The notes: generated by a model not told the origin, from the sequence alone. Shown: positions 1 to 9,764, numbered from the stretch's first letter. The stretch: DNA of 64,000 nucleotides from Peribacillus acanthi (GCF_003073175.1 NZ_QBBX01000008.1:95116-159115); one strand, 5' to 3'. Numbers and translations are program-made.

Positions 1-771
1 GAAGAAGTATTAAAAGAGGCACAAGAGTTAGGGTATGCAGAGAGCGATCCTTCCGCTGATGTGGATGGCCTTGACGCCGCAAGGAAAATGGCGATATTGG
101 CTACATTAGGCTTTTCCATGAATATTGATTTGGATGATGTAAGAGCTACAGGGATTACTGAAATCTCTAAAGAGGACCTTGATTTTAGCAAAAAGTTAGG
201 CTATACGATGAAGTTAATTGGCATTGCATCTCGTACAGGTGAAAAGGTGGAGGTTAGTGTACAGCCTACATTGTTAGCAGAATCTCACCCACTAGCATCG
301 GTGAACGATGAATACAATGCCGTTTATGTTTATGGAGAAGCGGTAGGGGAAACGATGTTTTATGGTCCCGGTGCGGGAAGCCTTCCGACAGCTACAGCGG
401 TCGTTTCAGACTTAGTTGGGGTAATGAAGAATATGAGACTCGGGGTCAATGGAAGAAGTGCGGTTGCCCCTCAATATAAAAAGAATTTAAAAAATTCATC
501 TGAAATCTATTCCAAGTATTTTGTCAGATTGCATGTTAAAGATGAAGTAGGGGTGTTTGCAAACATTACTGCTATCTTTTCAGAATATGGAGTAAGTTTC
601 GAGAAAATTTTGCAACTTCCATTAAAGGATCAAGAAATGGCAGAAATTGTACTTGTTACTCACCTTGCTTCCCAACAAAATTTTGAACAAATCCTACAAC
701 AGCTTCAAGACTACAACAAAGTACAGGTCATTAAAAGCACATACCGTGTGGAAGGAGAGGGAGTACTATGA
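1..771 (+). CDS. hom: Homoserine dehydrogenase, 5'-truncated by window edge
   Basis: Homoserine dehydrogenase makes homoserine from aspartate semialdehyde with NAD(P)H in the threonine/methionine branch of the aspartate pathway. The frame is open from the first base, so the N-terminal Rossmann domain is lost at the window edge and about 256 residues remain. The visible part begins in the catalytic domain ([17 protein letters not shown], then [16 protein letters not shown]) and ends with an ACT-type regulatory domain of about 80 residues starting near [15 protein letters not shown], which in this family usually mediates feedback control by threonine. Its stop overlaps the thrC start in an ATGA, so the two are translationally coupled. 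The assignment is secure from motifs and from the hom-thrC-thrB order. Confidence 0.95.
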   Translation, partial: EEVLKEAQELGYAESDPSADVDGLDAARKMAILATLGFSMNIDLDDVRATGITEISKEDLDFSKKLGYTMKLIGIASRTGEKVEVSVQPTLLAESHPLASVNDEYNAVYVYGEAVGETMFYGPGAGSLPTATAVVSDLVGVMKNMRLGVNGRSAVAPQYKKNLKNSSEIYSKYFVRLHVKDEVGVFANITAIFSEYGVSFEKILQLPLKDQEMAEIVLVTHLASQQNFEQILQQLQDYNKVQVIKSTYRVEGEGVL

Positions 772-1829
772 GTTGGAAAGGATTAATCCGTGAGTATCAA
801 GAATTTTTACCTGTCACAAAAAAGACACCTTCCCTCTCTTTGCTGGAGGGCAATACACCGCTAGTAAAGTGCGAGAATCTGTCAAAGGAATGGGAAGTAG
901 AGTTGTATGTGAAATATGAAGGTGCGAATCCTACAGGATCCTTCAAAGACCGAGGCATGGTCATGGCTGTTGCGAAAGCAATTGAGGGTGGTAGTGACTC
1001 TATCATTTGTGCCTCTACGGGCAATACATCCGCCGCCGCTGCTGCTTATGCTGCAAGAGCTGGGTTACGTTGTATAATCGTAATTCCTAATGGAAAGGTA
1101 GCTATGGGAAAACTTGCTCAAGCTGTCATGTATGGTGCAGACATTGTATCGATTGATGGGAATTTTGATCAAGCACTAGAACTGGTCAGAGGAATCAGTG
1201 AAAAATCACAGATTTCCTTAGTGAACTCTGTAAATCCTTATCGTATAGAAGGTCAAAAAACAGCCGCATTCGAAATTTGTGATGCATTAGGAAGTGCTCC
1301 TGATGTTTTGGCTATACCAGTCGGAAATGCAGGCAACATTACAGCCTATTGGAAGGGCTTCAAAGAATACAATGAAGTAAAAAGCACTGGTCTTCCTGAA
1401 ATGAGGGGATTTGAAGCTGCAGGTTCAGCGGCAATTGTTCATAACAAAGTTTTTGAAAATCCTGAAACAATTGCAACGGCCATTCGGATTGGAAATCCTG
1501 CGAGTTGGAGCTATGCAGTAAATGCTGTGAACCAATCCAATGGGAAAATGGATGAGGTATCCGATGAAGAAATTTTACAGGCGTATCAACTGTTGGCGCG
1601 TAAGGAAGGGGTTTTTGCAGAACCTGCTTCGTGTGCTTCTATCGCAGGGATTTGGAAACAAATACAGACTGGAGAAATCTCTAAAGGAAGCCGGATTGTA
1701 GCAGTCTTGACTGGGAATGGTTTGAAAGACCCAAATGTCGCGGTTGAATATAGTCATATTAAACCGACACTTCTTCCGATGGATGAAACAGTGATTTTTA
1801 GTCATTTGCAAGGCGTTGCATTGCGATGA
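768..1829 (+). CDS. thrC: Threonine synthase
   Basis: PLP enzyme that converts O-phosphohomoserine to threonine, the last step of threonine synthesis. It has 353 residues, the normal length for the short Bacillus-type enzyme. The PLP lysine lies in GSFKDRGM (K60), the SxGN-like cofactor loop is [12 protein letters not shown], and the phosphate-binding glycine loop is PVGNAGNI. The ATG lies in a 4-base ATGA overlap with hom and is preceded by GGAGAGGGAG. The gene overlaps thrB by 4 bases in the same way, so hom, thrC and thrB form one tightly coupled operon. Nothing unusual is seen. Confidence 0.96.
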   Translation: MSWKGLIREYQEFLPVTKKTPSLSLLEGNTPLVKCENLSKEWEVELYVKYEGANPTGSFKDRGMVMAVAKAIEGGSDSIICASTGNTSAAAAAYAARAGLRCIIVIPNGKVAMGKLAQAVMYGADIVSIDGNFDQALELVRGISEKSQISLVNSVNPYRIEGQKTAAFEICDALGSAPDVLAIPVGNAGNITAYWKGFKEYNEVKSTGLPEMRGFEAAGSAAIVHNKVFENPETIATAIRIGNPASWSYAVNAVNQSNGKMDEVSDEEILQAYQLLARKEGVFAEPASCASIAGIWKQIQTGEISKGSRIVAVLTGNGLKDPNVAVEYSHIKPTLLPMDETVIFSHLQGVALR

Positions 1830-2740
1830 ACGAAGGCAAAATGTTTAGTATCCGTGTACCAGCAAGCACTGCCAATCTTGGACCCGGATTCGATTCCATA
1901 GGTCTAGCATTGAATTTGTACTTAACGGTCGATGTTTATGAGAGTACTGATTGGAAGGTAGTTCCTCTCTCCAAAGAGCTGGAGGGTTTTCCTAAAGACG
2001 ATCAAAACTATATCTTTATAATCGCAAAAAAAATCGCACGTAAATTTGGCAAGGCACTACCTACCTGTACATTACGAGTCACAAGCGATATTCCACTAAC
2101 ACGTGGACTTGGAAGCAGTGCTTCAGCCATAGTTGCTGGAGTGGAACTCGCAGATGTATTGTGTGGCTTGGAATTGACCAAGGAGGACAAAGCTCATTTA
2201 GCTTCGTGTATAGAAGGTCATCCAGACAACGCAGGCGCCTCTGTACTTGGAGGATTAGTAGTGGGTGTTCAAATGAACAACGAAACCCATCTAATGTCAA
2301 TACCGTTGAACGGATTAGACATTATCGCCCTTATTCCAATGTACGAGCTTTCAACTTCTCATTCTAGAGAAGTGCTCCCCTCCGCTTTTTCATATCAAGA
2401 AGGAGTAAAGGCAAGTGCAATAGCCAATACATTTTTGGCCGCATTATTAACCAAAAATTACATGTTGGCAGGAAAAATGATGAGTGAAGATCGTTTTCAC
2501 CAACCTTATCGAAAAAAGTTGGTACCCCATATGCAAAACGCAGAAACAGTGGCTATTGAAGCTGGTGCCTTTGGAGTCGCACTTAGTGGGGCTGGACCTA
2601 CTATAGTGGCATTATGTGAAAAAAGCTATTCAGAAGAGGTGCTGAGAGCTTTGAGAAGCCAGTTTACTAAGGATACGGTATTAAAGCTTCAAGTTGATCA
2701 CGTTGGAAGTGTCGTCGCTCATCACCTTCGGAAAAATTAA
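1826..2740 (+). CDS. thrB: Homoserine kinase
   Basis: GHMP-family kinase that phosphorylates homoserine with ATP, giving the substrate of ThrC. It has 304 residues. The N-terminal motif [19 protein letters not shown] and the ATP-binding loop [18 protein letters not shown] (about residues 91-108) are typical, and the C-terminal [14 protein letters not shown] is the third GHMP motif. It starts inside the end of thrC (ATGA) and is the last gene of the operon; a hairpin terminator follows directly. Identity is secure from the motifs and the context. Confidence 0.96.
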   Translation: MNEGKMFSIRVPASTANLGPGFDSIGLALNLYLTVDVYESTDWKVVPLSKELEGFPKDDQNYIFIIAKKIARKFGKALPTCTLRVTSDIPLTRGLGSSASAIVAGVELADVLCGLELTKEDKAHLASCIEGHPDNAGASVLGGLVVGVQMNNETHLMSIPLNGLDIIALIPMYELSTSHSREVLPSAFSYQEGVKASAIANTFLAALLTKNYMLAGKMMSEDRFHQPYRKKLVPHMQNAETVAIEAGAFGVALSGAGPTIVALCEKSYSEEVLRALRSQFTKDTVLKLQVDHVGSVVAHHLRKN

Positions 2741-2741
2741 T

Positions 2742-2781
2742 AAAAGGCTAAAACCGTAATGGAACGGCTTTAGCCTTTTTA
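2742..2781 (+). terminator. Intrinsic terminator of hom-thrC-thrB
   Basis: Hairpin with arms AAAAGGCTAAAACCGT and ACGGCTTTAGCCTTTTT (one mismatch) ending in a T-run, directly after the thrB stop. The A-rich left arm and the convergent yutI gene suggest it may also work from the other side. Confidence 0.85.
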
Positions 2782-2800
2782 TTATATCGTTATTTTTCAA

Positions 2801-3037
2801 TTAGAATACTTGTTCAACTTCTACAACGCCAGGTACTTCTTCAAGAAGAGCGCGCTCAATACCAGCTTTTAAAGTGATTGTAGAGCTTGGGCAGCTACCG
2901 CATGCACCTAGAAGGCGAAGCTTAACGATACCATCTTCCACGTCTACTAATTCACAATCTCCTCCGTCACGAAGTAAGAACGGACGAAGCTTATCAAGTA
3001 CTTCTTGTACTTGTTCTACCATTGTTTGTTCAGCCAT
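2801..3037 (-). CDS. yutI: NifU-like Fe-S scaffold protein
   Basis: A 78-residue NifU C-terminal-domain protein that is expected to hold and hand over [4Fe-4S] clusters in the cytoplasm. The cluster-binding motif is GACGSCPSS (C46 and C49). The length matches B. subtilis YutI, which is just this domain. It begins with [10 protein letters not shown] behind a clear AAAGGAGCG ribosome site, is divergent from yuzD and convergent with thrB. Other Fe-S and redox genes follow (yuzD, yutJ, yuzB, yutM). Confidence is high. Confidence 0.93.
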   Translation of the reverse strand: MAEQTMVEQVQEVLDKLRPFLLRDGGDCELVDVEDGIVKLRLLGACGSCPSSTITLKAGIERALLEEVPGVVEVEQVF

Positions 3038-3102
3038 TTAAATCGCTCCTTTCCTATTATTATTATTATAATCATTCCAATCTGAAAAATCCACAAACAA
3101 AA

Positions 3103-3131
3103 TTGTGAAACAGCATAGACTTCAGTACAAT
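3103..3131 (+). promoter_or_regulatory. SigA-type promoter of yuzD
   Basis: TTGTGA, 17-base spacer, TACAAT. It places the transcript start near 3138 and supports translation of yuzD from 3174 rather than from the upstream in-frame codon at 3105, which lies inside the promoter. Confidence 0.65.
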
Positions 3132-3173
3132 ATATGGAGAGGAGAAACTTTAAACAAAGGGGAGCGAAGCAAA

Positions 3174-3497
3174 ATGGGAAATGAACAAATAGAAATTGAA
3201 GTATATGGTGCAGAAGTAGTTTGCCCAAGCTGTGTAAACTTGCCTTCTTCCATCGAGACTTATGAATGGCTCCAAGCTGCATTAGCTAGAAAGTTTCCAG
3301 AGCAGCCTTTTCAAATTAGTTATATCGATATACATAAAGAACAGCCTCATCCAGCAAAAGCAGAATTCGCGAAGCGGGTCATTGTAGAAGATTTGTTTTA
3401 TCCTGTAGTAGTCATTAATGGTAAAATTGTCGGGGAAGGCAATCCGAAACTAAAGACCGTCGCAGCTGAGATGGAAAAGTACGGATATAAAGCTTAA
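3174..3497 (+). CDS. yuzD: YuzD family thioredoxin-fold protein
   Basis: A small 107-residue cytoplasmic protein of the YuzD/DUF1462 family, whose function is not established. It carries a thioredoxin-like CPSC motif (residues 17-20, within EVVCPSCVNLPSS) and a C-terminal cis-proline-like segment FYPVVVINGKIVGEG, so a thiol or disulfide role next to the Fe-S scaffold yutI is a reasonable inference. The start ATG at 3174 is chosen because AAAGGGGAGCG precedes it at good spacing and an in-frame start further upstream would lie in the promoter. The yutI-yuzD-yutJ-yuzB order is as in B. subtilis. Confidence 0.88.
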   Translation: MGNEQIEIEVYGAEVVCPSCVNLPSSIETYEWLQAALARKFPEQPFQISYIDIHKEQPHPAKAEFAKRVIVEDLFYPVVVINGKIVGEGNPKLKTVAAEMEKYGYKA

Positions 3498-3504
3498 TTA
3501 TTAA

Positions 3505-3541
3505 GAGGGATGAACCTATTAGATTTGGTCATCCCTTTTTT
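3505..3541 (+). terminator. Intrinsic terminator of yuzD
   Basis: GGGATGAACC and GGTCATCCC pair with one bulge, followed by a T-run. Confidence 0.8.
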
Positions 3542-3543
3542 AT

Positions 3544-3769
3544 TGTGGATAAATGAGATTAACAAGATAAAGATTAGTGGGCTGTATGATAACAAAGGGA
3601 TTGCAGTGGATAAGTTTCTTGAAAAGTGAATAAAAGAATTTTCCCGTGGATAATAATCGAATTCTCCAAAAAAGTGCAGGATGAATTTTGAAAAGTGAAG
3701 GAATTGGAGAGCGAAAGTGCAGGATACCAAAGGGGAGTGATGGATAATTGGTGGATAAAAAGTGGATAA
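3544..3769 (+). repeat. Degenerate ~20-22 bp period repeat with GTGGATAA cores
   Basis: The gene-free stretch between yuzD and yutJ holds about a dozen degenerate units, all in one orientation, spaced mostly 18-22 bases. The cores GTGGATAA lie at 3545, 3606, 3646, 3751 and 3762, and related units AGTGCAGGAT or AGTGAAGGAA at 3673, 3694 and 3716. The first core is a perfect DnaA box (TGTGGATAA, 3544-3552). Either a DnaA-box cluster or a spacer repeat; the shared period with the 56.4 kb array favours the latter. Confidence 0.7.
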
Positions 3770-3880
3770 CTTAAAATAGCTTCTGGTAGCCCCCCTTGGA
3801 AATATGTTAGAAAGCTTTTTATTTGAATAGCGAGCTATATGTAAAAGAAAAAGCGAGAGATTTCTCCCCCGCTTATCAGA

Positions 3881-4948
3881 TCAACCATTATGATACTTGT
3901 ACATCCATAGAATACCGGATTTTAGTAAGCGGGCTACACGTCCAGTAATGGCACGATCAGCAACTAATCCGAATCCTTGTTTTTTTCCTAGTGAACCTAG
4001 TACACCTTTAAGTTTAATGGCAGGGAAGCTCTCTGGAAGCGGTTCTCCAGCCCATTTCTTTAACAAGACCGTTACGATTTGTTCAGCTTGTCCTTCTGCT
4101 AATTGAGCACTTGGAGCGTGAGGGAGGCTTGCGCAATCTCCTACTACGAATACGTTTTCCCTATTAGGGATGAAGTGCTGCGGAGTTAGAACTACGCGTC
4201 CTTGCGAATCTTTTTCTACATCCATATCGCGGACGATTTTTGATGGTTGAATTCCTGCTGTCCATACTATTGCATCGCAGGATACCGGTTCACCATGATT
4301 AAATAGAAGATTTTCTTCAACTGCGGTGATGTTCGAGTGATTAATTACTTCTACACCATTTTTATGGAACCATTCTTCAATATAAGAACTTAACTTTGGA
4401 GAGAAGGACGAAAGAATATGCTCTCCTCTGTCAAAGATTTTAATCTTTAAGTCAGGTCTGCTTTCACAAAGTTCACTTGCCAGTTCGACTCCACTCAGCC
4501 CTGCCCCTACTATGGCAACGTTTGCACCCTGGCTTAAATTGTTTAATGCTTGGTAAGTCCTACGAGATTTATCGATTGTCTGGATACTGTATGTATATAC
4601 ATCAGCTCCAGGTACGTTGTGATACTTATCTTCACATCCAAGACCGATTACTAAGTCATCATATTGGACAGCTTCTTTGTCTTTCAAATAAACTTTATTT
4701 TCATTCATCCCAATAGACTCTACTTCACCTGAAACGTACTTTAATCTAGGATGTTCAGGGAAAGATACACGGATGTGGTTATCAGGGATTGTTCCAGCAG
4801 CTAATGCATAATATTCCGTTTTTAAACTGTGATACGGATTTCGATCAATTAATGTAATAGTTACATCTTCAGGTAACTGATTTGGTAGTAGGCGATGAAG
4901 AATTCTCATGCCACCATAGCCACCGCCTAAAAGCACTAAGTTTTTCAT
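3881..4948 (-). CDS. yutJ: NADH dehydrogenase-like flavoprotein YutJ
   Basis: A 355-residue pyridine nucleotide-disulfide oxidoreductase of the type II NADH dehydrogenase-like group. The N-terminal FAD-binding glycine motif is LGGGYGGMRILHRL, the second (NADH) Rossmann motif is VAIVGAGLSGVELASEL, and a C-terminal FVVGDCASLP segment contacts FAD. It is likely membrane-associated and passes electrons from NADH to quinone or another acceptor, but the substrate of YutJ is not settled. It is monocistronic. A weak hairpin (about 3850-3878) follows the stop on the minus strand. Two paralogues of the wider family, yumC and yumB, lie within 5 kb. Confidence 0.88.
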   Translation of the reverse strand: MKNLVLLGGGYGGMRILHRLLPNQLPEDVTITLIDRNPYHSLKTEYYALAAGTIPDNHIRVSFPEHPRLKYVSGEVESIGMNENKVYLKDKEAVQYDDLVIGLGCEDKYHNVPGADVYTYSIQTIDKSRRTYQALNNLSQGANVAIVGAGLSGVELASELCESRPDLKIKIFDRGEHILSSFSPKLSSYIEEWFHKNGVEVINHSNITAVEENLLFNHGEPVSCDAIVWTAGIQPSKIVRDMDVEKDSQGRVVLTPQHFIPNRENVFVVGDCASLPHAPSAQLAEGQAEQIVTVLLKKWAGEPLPESFPAIKLKGVLGSLGKKQGFGLVADRAITGRVARLLKSGILWMYKYHNG

Positions 4949-5204
4949 GTGAAGGTCCCCTTTGTGAAAAATATCAAGCTGCTCGCATATAAAAAATAAA
5001 TTCGAAATAAATAAATGGATAATTGAAACCGATACATTCGTAACTAGTATTAAAATAAGACAAGTTACTTTACAAATTCCCTTAAAAAGTATAACGAACT
5101 TGTACTAAAATCACAACACCTTAAGATATGGATATTTCAGAATTCATCGTAAAATTTACCCTTTTTTGCTACTATTCCCGCCCTGTAACAAAATGAATAC
5201 ATAT
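4949..5204. other. Divergent yutJ/yuzB intergenic region
   Basis: AT-rich spacer between divergent yutJ and yuzB. Apart from the yuzB promoter at its right end I see no repeat, hairpin or small gene. Confidence 0.5.
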
Positions 5205-5233
5205 TTGACGAAAAAAGGGAAAAAAGATAGCAT
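5205..5233 (+). promoter_or_regulatory. SigA-type promoter of yuzB
   Basis: TTGACG, 17-base spacer, TAGCAT, about 40 bases before the GTG start of yuzB. Confidence 0.6.
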
Positions 5234-5271
5234 GATAAAGAGGGAAAGGTAGACCAGAGAGGTGAACAATC

Positions 5272-5511
5272 GTGATAAAACCTATCATTGAATTTTGCGT
5301 CAGTAATTTGGCTAGTGGAGCGCAGCGGGCGTTTGAAATACTAGAAAGAGATCTAGATTTAGATGTTTTAGAATACGGCTGTTTAGGCTATTGTGGGAAA
5401 TGTGCGAGTGGTTTGTTCGCAATGGTGAACGGGGAAATTGTTACTGGTAGCACACCCGAGGAGTTAGTGGATAACATTTATGTGTACTTGGATGAAAATC
5501 CAATGTTTTAA
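5272..5511 (+). CDS. yuzB: YuzB family small protein
   Basis: A 79-residue protein of the YuzB/DUF1450 family with unknown function. The conserved centre is [16 protein letters not shown], with three cysteines, and the C-terminal part is [19 protein letters not shown]; this pattern is typical of the family. The cysteines invite a metal or redox role, which is inference only. The GTG start is chosen because GAGAGGTGA precedes it. It is followed by a strong terminator and sits next to yutJ as in B. subtilis. Confidence 0.9.
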   Translation: MIKPIIEFCVSNLASGAQRAFEILERDLDLDVLEYGCLGYCGKCASGLFAMVNGEIVTGSTPEELVDNIYVYLDENPMF

Positions 5512-5521
5512 TAAAGAAAGT

Positions 5522-5556
5522 AAAGGGTGTCCCAATGAAAAGGGGCACCCTTTGTT
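5522..5556 (+). terminator. Intrinsic terminator of yuzB
   Basis: AAAGGGTGTCCC and GGGGCACCCTTT pair around an 8-base loop, followed by TTTGTT. Confidence 0.8.
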
Positions 5557-5639
5557 ATGACCGTATGAAAACAAAAATTGACTGAAAAGAGGTAAGTGGG
5601 GTTAGTTACAATTTTAGAAATAAAGCTTAGTTTTCAAAT

Positions 5640-6332
5640 TTAATTAGCCTTCTTTTGTTGTTCTCTAATATCGTGCCATCTATCTCGTGCCATTTCTACT
5701 AATGTGGTCTCGACAGAACGGTTCTGTCTCTCAATTACCATGGAGAAGAATTTTACTGCTTTTTCAATATCCTCAACTCTTCTGGACAATTCACCTAACA
5801 GATATAAAATTCGGACTTCAGAAACTTGAGTGCCTTTAAAATCATCTCTTGAATAAGATTCGTTATAGTTAGCAATCGCGATTTTTAAAAATCTGCATTC
5901 TTGGTCTTTATTTTTAAGTAAGCGATATAACCAAGCGATTCTTAAATATAGCCCTGCGGTCACAATGTACTTTTCCTTTTTCAGTCCAGCACAATAGGCA
6001 GCGAGTTTATATGTTTTTATACTGTCTTCAATGGTTCTTATCCCGCCGAAGTCTTGAGGAGACCATTGATTGCAAATCTTTGCTTGAATTTCTTCTTTTG
6101 TTCCAGGCGGAAAGTATTTAGAAAAGTCATCTGAAAAAGAGAATCCACATTTAGGGCAAACGTAAATATTATATAATAGGCCATTTATTTCTTCTTCTTT
6201 ATAGCTCGGGCAAAAATCAGTGTCATAGGAATCTACTTTTACAAACTTAGACCTAAGCTTTTTGGAAGTGAATTTATGTCGGCACATATGACAATCAAGG
6301 TTTCGATCAAATAACGGTTCAAGTGCATCCAT
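5640..6332 (-). CDS. DUF2225 family protein
   Basis: A 230-residue cytoplasmic protein of the DUF2225 family found in spore-formers; no function is known to me. The N-terminal third looks zinc-binding, with pairs CHMC (C14, C17) and CPKC (C59, C62) plus C41. The rest is predicted to be mostly helical (KLAAYCAGLKKEKYIVTAGLYL, RILYLLGELSRRVED) and resembles a TPR-like repeat array, ending in KANKs typical basic tail. The start ATG is the only clear one. It stands alone between yuzB and yutM, transcribed opposite to both. Confidence 0.75.
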   Translation of the reverse strand: MDALEPLFDRNLDCHMCRHKFTSKKLRSKFVKVDSYDTDFCPSYKEEEINGLLYNIYVCPKCGFSFSDDFSKYFPPGTKEEIQAKICNQWSPQDFGGIRTIEDSIKTYKLAAYCAGLKKEKYIVTAGLYLRIAWLYRLLKNKDQECRFLKIAIANYNESYSRDDFKGTQVSEVRILYLLGELSRRVEDIEKAVKFFSMVIERQNRSVETTLVEMARDRWHDIREQQKKAN

Positions 6333-6470
6333 TTAGCATCACCCTTTTGATGTGACTAAATTACTAATGTGTTCATGGTATAAAGTACCTATGAGTATAT
6401 TATAGCTTATTTTCTAAAACTAAAGTACTACTAATTTATATTAGGTTAACAACACAAAGATGCAGTTAAT

Positions 6471-6500
6471 TTGAGCAAGGGAAAAACAATGGTATATACT
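6471..6500 (+). promoter_or_regulatory. SigA-type promoter of yutM
   Basis: TTGAGC, 18-base spacer, TATACT. It overlaps the upstream in-frame codons of yutM and so argues for translation from 6543. Confidence 0.6.
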
Positions 6501-6542
6501 AATATGAAAAGGATGTTATTTGGTGAGGAGGGGGGTATTACA

Positions 6543-6905
6543 ATGAATGAAGTCATAATCTTAAAAGAAGCAGCTGCTTTGCAAATTAAAGAAATGATGG
6601 TAGCTAACGGTGAAGAAGGGTCATATATTCGCGTCGCCATTAAGGGTGGAGGTTGTAGCGGTCTTTCCTATGGGATGGGGTTTGACCAGGAACAAGGGGA
6701 AGATGATCTTGTATTTGAAGTACATGGTGTAAAAATTCTTGTTGAAAAAGAAAACGTGGGGATATTAAGAGGGACCGTTATCGATTATAAGCAATCCATG
6801 TTAGGTGGAGGATTTACGATTGAAAATCCCAATGCCATTGCGACATGTGGATGCGGGTCTTCATTCCGTACTGCAACAAATGCAGGGAAGCCAGAAGAGT
6901 GCTAA
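6543..6905 (+). CDS. yutM: A-type Fe-S carrier (HesB/IscA/ErpA family)
   Basis: A 120-residue A-type iron-sulfur carrier, the same length as B. subtilis YutM, thought to deliver clusters to apo-enzymes. The three conserved cysteines are present: GGGCSGLSY and the C-terminal pair ATCGCGSSF. The start at 6543 is chosen because GGTGAGGAGGGGGG lies just upstream and a promoter covers the region before it. It is monocistronic and converges with yumC; both stop codons lie in one shared bidirectional terminator. With yutI and yuzD it makes this region a small Fe-S maturation cluster. Confidence 0.93.
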   Translation: MNEVIILKEAAALQIKEMMVANGEEGSYIRVAIKGGGCSGLSYGMGFDQEQGEDDLVFEVHGVKILVEKENVGILRGTVIDYKQSMLGGGFTIENPNAIATCGCGSSFRTATNAGKPEEC

Positions 6906-6967
6906 TTAAAGAAAGAGCCATTCAAAGGGAGAATCACTTCACCTTCCGAATGGCTCTTTCTTTAATT
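6904..6967. terminator. Bidirectional terminator, 20 bp perfect stem
   Basis: A perfect 20-base inverted repeat (6904-6923 and 6948-6967; inner arm AGAAAGAGCCATTC) lies between convergent yutM and yumC. A-run and T-run flanks serve both directions. The outer arm bases include parts of both stop codons. Confidence 0.9.
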
Positions 6968-7961
6968 ATGAGAACATAGATGTACTATGTAAAGGCTGTA
7001 CTTTAGCTTTTGGATCGATGTATGATTTTGCATTATTTACCGCTGTAGGAGCTTCACCGAAGCCACAAGCAATCAATTTTACTTTTCCTTCATATGTACA
7101 AATGTCACCAGCTGCATAAATTCCAGGAACATTCGTTTCCATTTTGGAGTTCACGACAATAGAATTCTTTTCAATTTCAAAGCCCCATTCTTTAATTGGA
7201 CCTAGAGAGGAAACGAATCCAAAATTGACGATGACTGCATCCACATCGATAGTTTCTTTGTTTTCTCCATTAACATCCTCGAGGACAACATGGGAAATTC
7301 TTTCTCCATCTCCGATTATTTCAGTTGGGACATAAGGAGTTTTGATGACAACTTTAGAATTTTTCAGGTTCTCTACACTGTGTTCATGTGCTCTAAATTT
7401 GTCACGACGGTGAACGATTGTTACTTCCTTTGCAATTGGTTCAAGCATTAATGCCCAGTCGACAGCAGAATCTCCGCCACCACATACGATTACCTTTTGC
7501 CCTGCAAATTGATTCAAATCATCGATAAAATAGTGAAGATTTTTCCCTTCATATTGAGCAGCAGATTCCAGTTCAATTCGGCGTGGTTGGAATGCCCCAT
7601 TTCCAGCAGTGATGATGACAGTACGGGAATAGTGAGTTGCTTTATTGGTCGTTAGTTTGAATACTCCATCATCCTGTTTTTCCAGTTTTTCTACAGCTTC
7701 TTCTAACGCTACTGTTGGACTGAATTTTGCCATTTGCTCTTTTAAGTTATTTACAAGTTCTTGTGCACGCACTTTTGGGAATCCTGCGACATCATAAATA
7801 TATTTCTCTGGATATAGGGCAGAAAGCTGTCCACCCAGTTGAGGTAAGCTTTCTATAATTTTTACAGAAGCCTGTCTCATTCCTCCATAAAAAGCGGTAA
7901 ATAACCCAGTTGGCCCCCCACCAATTATTGTAATGTCATAAACTTTTTGATCTTCTTTCAC
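6966..7961 (-). CDS. yumC: Ferredoxin/flavodoxin--NADP+ reductase
   Basis: A thioredoxin reductase-like ferredoxin-NADP+ reductase, the essential YumC type of Bacillus, that reduces ferredoxin or flavodoxin with NADPH. From the GTG at 7961 it has 331 residues, matching the family; a GGGGGGATATGGC ribosome site precedes that codon, so the longer ORF with a hydrophobic leader is rejected. FAD-binding [18 protein letters not shown] is at the N-terminus, NADPH-binding [15 protein letters not shown] in the middle, and no CxxC redox pair is present, which separates it from thioredoxin reductase. Monocistronic, with the shared terminator at its 3' end. Confidence 0.93.
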   Translation of the reverse strand: MKEDQKVYDITIIGGGPTGLFTAFYGGMRQASVKIIESLPQLGGQLSALYPEKYIYDVAGFPKVRAQELVNNLKEQMAKFSPTVALEEAVEKLEKQDDGVFKLTTNKATHYSRTVIITAGNGAFQPRRIELESAAQYEGKNLHYFIDDLNQFAGQKVIVCGGGDSAVDWALMLEPIAKEVTIVHRRDKFRAHEHSVENLKNSKVVIKTPYVPTEIIGDGERISHVVLEDVNGENKETIDVDAVIVNFGFVSSLGPIKEWGFEIEKNSIVVNSKMETNVPGIYAAGDICTYEGKVKLIACGFGEAPTAVNNAKSYIDPKAKVQPLHSTSMFS

Positions 7962-8422
7962 GCCATATCCCCCCAATAAATAAATGGACACTCTTTTCAA
8001 TACTATCATAAAAGAAGTGTGAATTATTCGAAAACGAAACAAAAAATAACTGTAACTGAAAAAAATTACTGAAATAGACAAATAATATAACCGATTTATT
8101 TTCTCAACTCATATAGAATAAGGAAGGAAACTTTTGAAATAGATAAATTCATAACATATTTATCCATTTTTATAGTCAAATAGGATTATTTTTAAAATAT
8201 TCACAATAGTAAAACCTGCTTTTCTTACTTGAAAATCAGTAAAAAAGCATATAATATTTATATAGGATAAAGATTTTATGACAATTTTCGAACATTTTTT
8301 TGAATTGTTTAGTGAATAATATCACAAACTATTATGTTCCGTTTTGGCATAAGGTTATATGCGGTGAGATTTGGATTGAACAGCATCGCTAGAAAATTAC
8401 TTAAAAGGTGGAAGTGATACAC
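7962..8422. other. Divergent yumC/yumB intergenic region
   Basis: About 460 bases of very AT-rich DNA between divergent genes. Besides a possible yumB promoter at 8229-8255 I see no small gene or stable hairpin. Confidence 0.5.
8229..8255 (+). promoter_or_regulatory. Possible yumB promoter
   Basis: TTGAAA and TATAAT with a 15-base spacer. The perfect -10 box is convincing but the spacer is short and the leader to yumB would be about 160 bases. Confidence 0.4.
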
Positions 8423-9640
8423 TTGAGAAAGCCGAAAATTGTAATTCTTGGCGCTGGTTATGGCGGCTTATTGACTACTGTACGTTTGCAAAAATCTTTA
8501 GGTGTGAATGAAGCGGATATTGTTCTTGTTAACAAAAACCCTTACCACTACGAAACAACTTGGTTACATGAAGCATCAGCAGGAACGATGCACCATGACC
8601 GTGTACGATACGATATCAAAGACGTTGTCGATCGTCACAAGGTTGATTTTATCCAAGATTCCGTTGTTGAAGTGAAAACTGAAGAGAAAGTTGTCGTTTT
8701 AGAAAATGGCGAAGTATCTTATGATTACTTAGTCATTGCTCTTGGAGGAGAACCTGAGACTTTCGGAATTCAAGGATTAAAGGAATATGCATTTTCTATT
8801 ACAAACATAAACTCAGCACGCCAAATCCGTGAGCATATCGAATATCAATTTGCCCAATACGGAACAGATGTAGAGAAAAAAGAAGAACGTTTAACAATCG
8901 TTGTAGGTGGAGCTGGCTTCACAGGTATCGAGTTCCTTGGTGAGCTAGGTAACCGTATGCCGGAACTATGCAAGGATTATGATATTGATTTCCATAAAGT
9001 GAAAATTATCTGTGTAGAAGCGGCACCAATGGTTTTACCAGGTTTTGATCCAGAATTAGTAAAATATGCAGTTTCCCACCTAGAGAAAAAAGGTGTTGAA
9101 TTCCGCATCGGAACAGCCATTAAAGAATGTACTCCTAATGGAATTATCGTGGCTAAAGGTGAGGACGAAGTAGAAGAAATTAAAGCTGGAACAGTCGTTT
9201 GGGCAGCTGGTGTTAGAGGTAATTCTGTAATTGAAAAATCTGGTATTGAAGCTATGCGTGGACGCGTTAAAGTTAACCCAGATTTACGAGTACCAGGGCA
9301 TGACGAAATGTTCATTATTGGTGATTGCTCTCTAATTATCAATGAAGAGATTAACCGTCCATATCCACCAACGGCTCAAATCGCAATGCAACAAGCAGAA
9401 TTAACAGCTAAAAACCTAACTGCACTTGTTCGTAATTCTGAAGAGCTAGGCACATTCACACCTGACATTAAAGGTACGGTATGTTCTCTAGGTGAAGATG
9501 ATGCGATTGGTATGGTATTTGGCAAAAAGCTATTTGGTACGAAAGCTTCATTCATGAAGAAAATGATTGATAACCGTGCACTTTACATGATTGGCGGTCC
9601 ATCTCTTGTTGTGAAAAAAGGTAAATTTAAATTTATCTAA
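8423..9640 (+). CDS. yumB: Type II NADH dehydrogenase-like protein YumB
   Basis: A 405-residue type II NADH:quinone oxidoreductase-like flavoprotein. The sequence is very close to what I recall of B. subtilis Yum[18 protein letters not shown] at the N-terminus, [18 protein letters not shown] for NADH binding, and FIIGDCSLI plus [13 protein letters not shown] near the C-terminus. It should act at the inner face of the membrane, passing electrons from NADH to menaquinone without pumping protons. The TTG at 8423 is preferred because AAAGGTGGAAG lies at workable spacing and homologues begin with MRKPK; a GTG at 8408 would overlap that site. Confidence 0.92.
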   Translation: MRKPKIVILGAGYGGLLTTVRLQKSLGVNEADIVLVNKNPYHYETTWLHEASAGTMHHDRVRYDIKDVVDRHKVDFIQDSVVEVKTEEKVVVLENGEVSYDYLVIALGGEPETFGIQGLKEYAFSITNINSARQIREHIEYQFAQYGTDVEKKEERLTIVVGGAGFTGIEFLGELGNRMPELCKDYDIDFHKVKIICVEAAPMVLPGFDPELVKYAVSHLEKKGVEFRIGTAIKECTPNGIIVAKGEDEVEEIKAGTVVWAAGVRGNSVIEKSGIEAMRGRVKVNPDLRVPGHDEMFIIGDCSLIINEEINRPYPPTAQIAMQQAELTAKNLTALVRNSEELGTFTPDIKGTVCSLGEDDAIGMVFGKKLFGTKASFMKKMIDNRALYMIGGPSLVVKKGKFKFI

Positions 9641-9676
9641 TATACAAAAACCTGTTTTAGACAGGGTCAGATTGTC

Positions 9677-9724
9677 GACAAAAGGTATCGAGAATACGCT
9701 CTCTCGATACCTTTTGTCATTTTT
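9677..9724 (+). terminator. Intrinsic terminator of yumB
   Basis: Perfect 17-base stem (GACAAAAGGTATCGAGA and its complement) with an 8-base loop, followed by ATTTTTG. Confidence 0.85.
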
Positions 9725-9764
9725 GACATCATCTTTTATCACCTCAAAATTATTTATACAAATC

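Noticed and set aside
3544-3769. Chromosomal or plasmid replication origin from the GTGGATAA cluster
   Set aside because: No dnaA, dnaN or rep gene and no AT-rich unwinding element with a DnaA-trio is seen; neighbours are yuzD and yutJ. Only one box is a perfect DnaA site.
6966-8081. YumC with an N-terminal hydrophobic leader
   Set aside because: The leader codons lack a ribosome site, run through the promoter region, and a GTG at 7961 with a strong GGGGGG site gives the family length.
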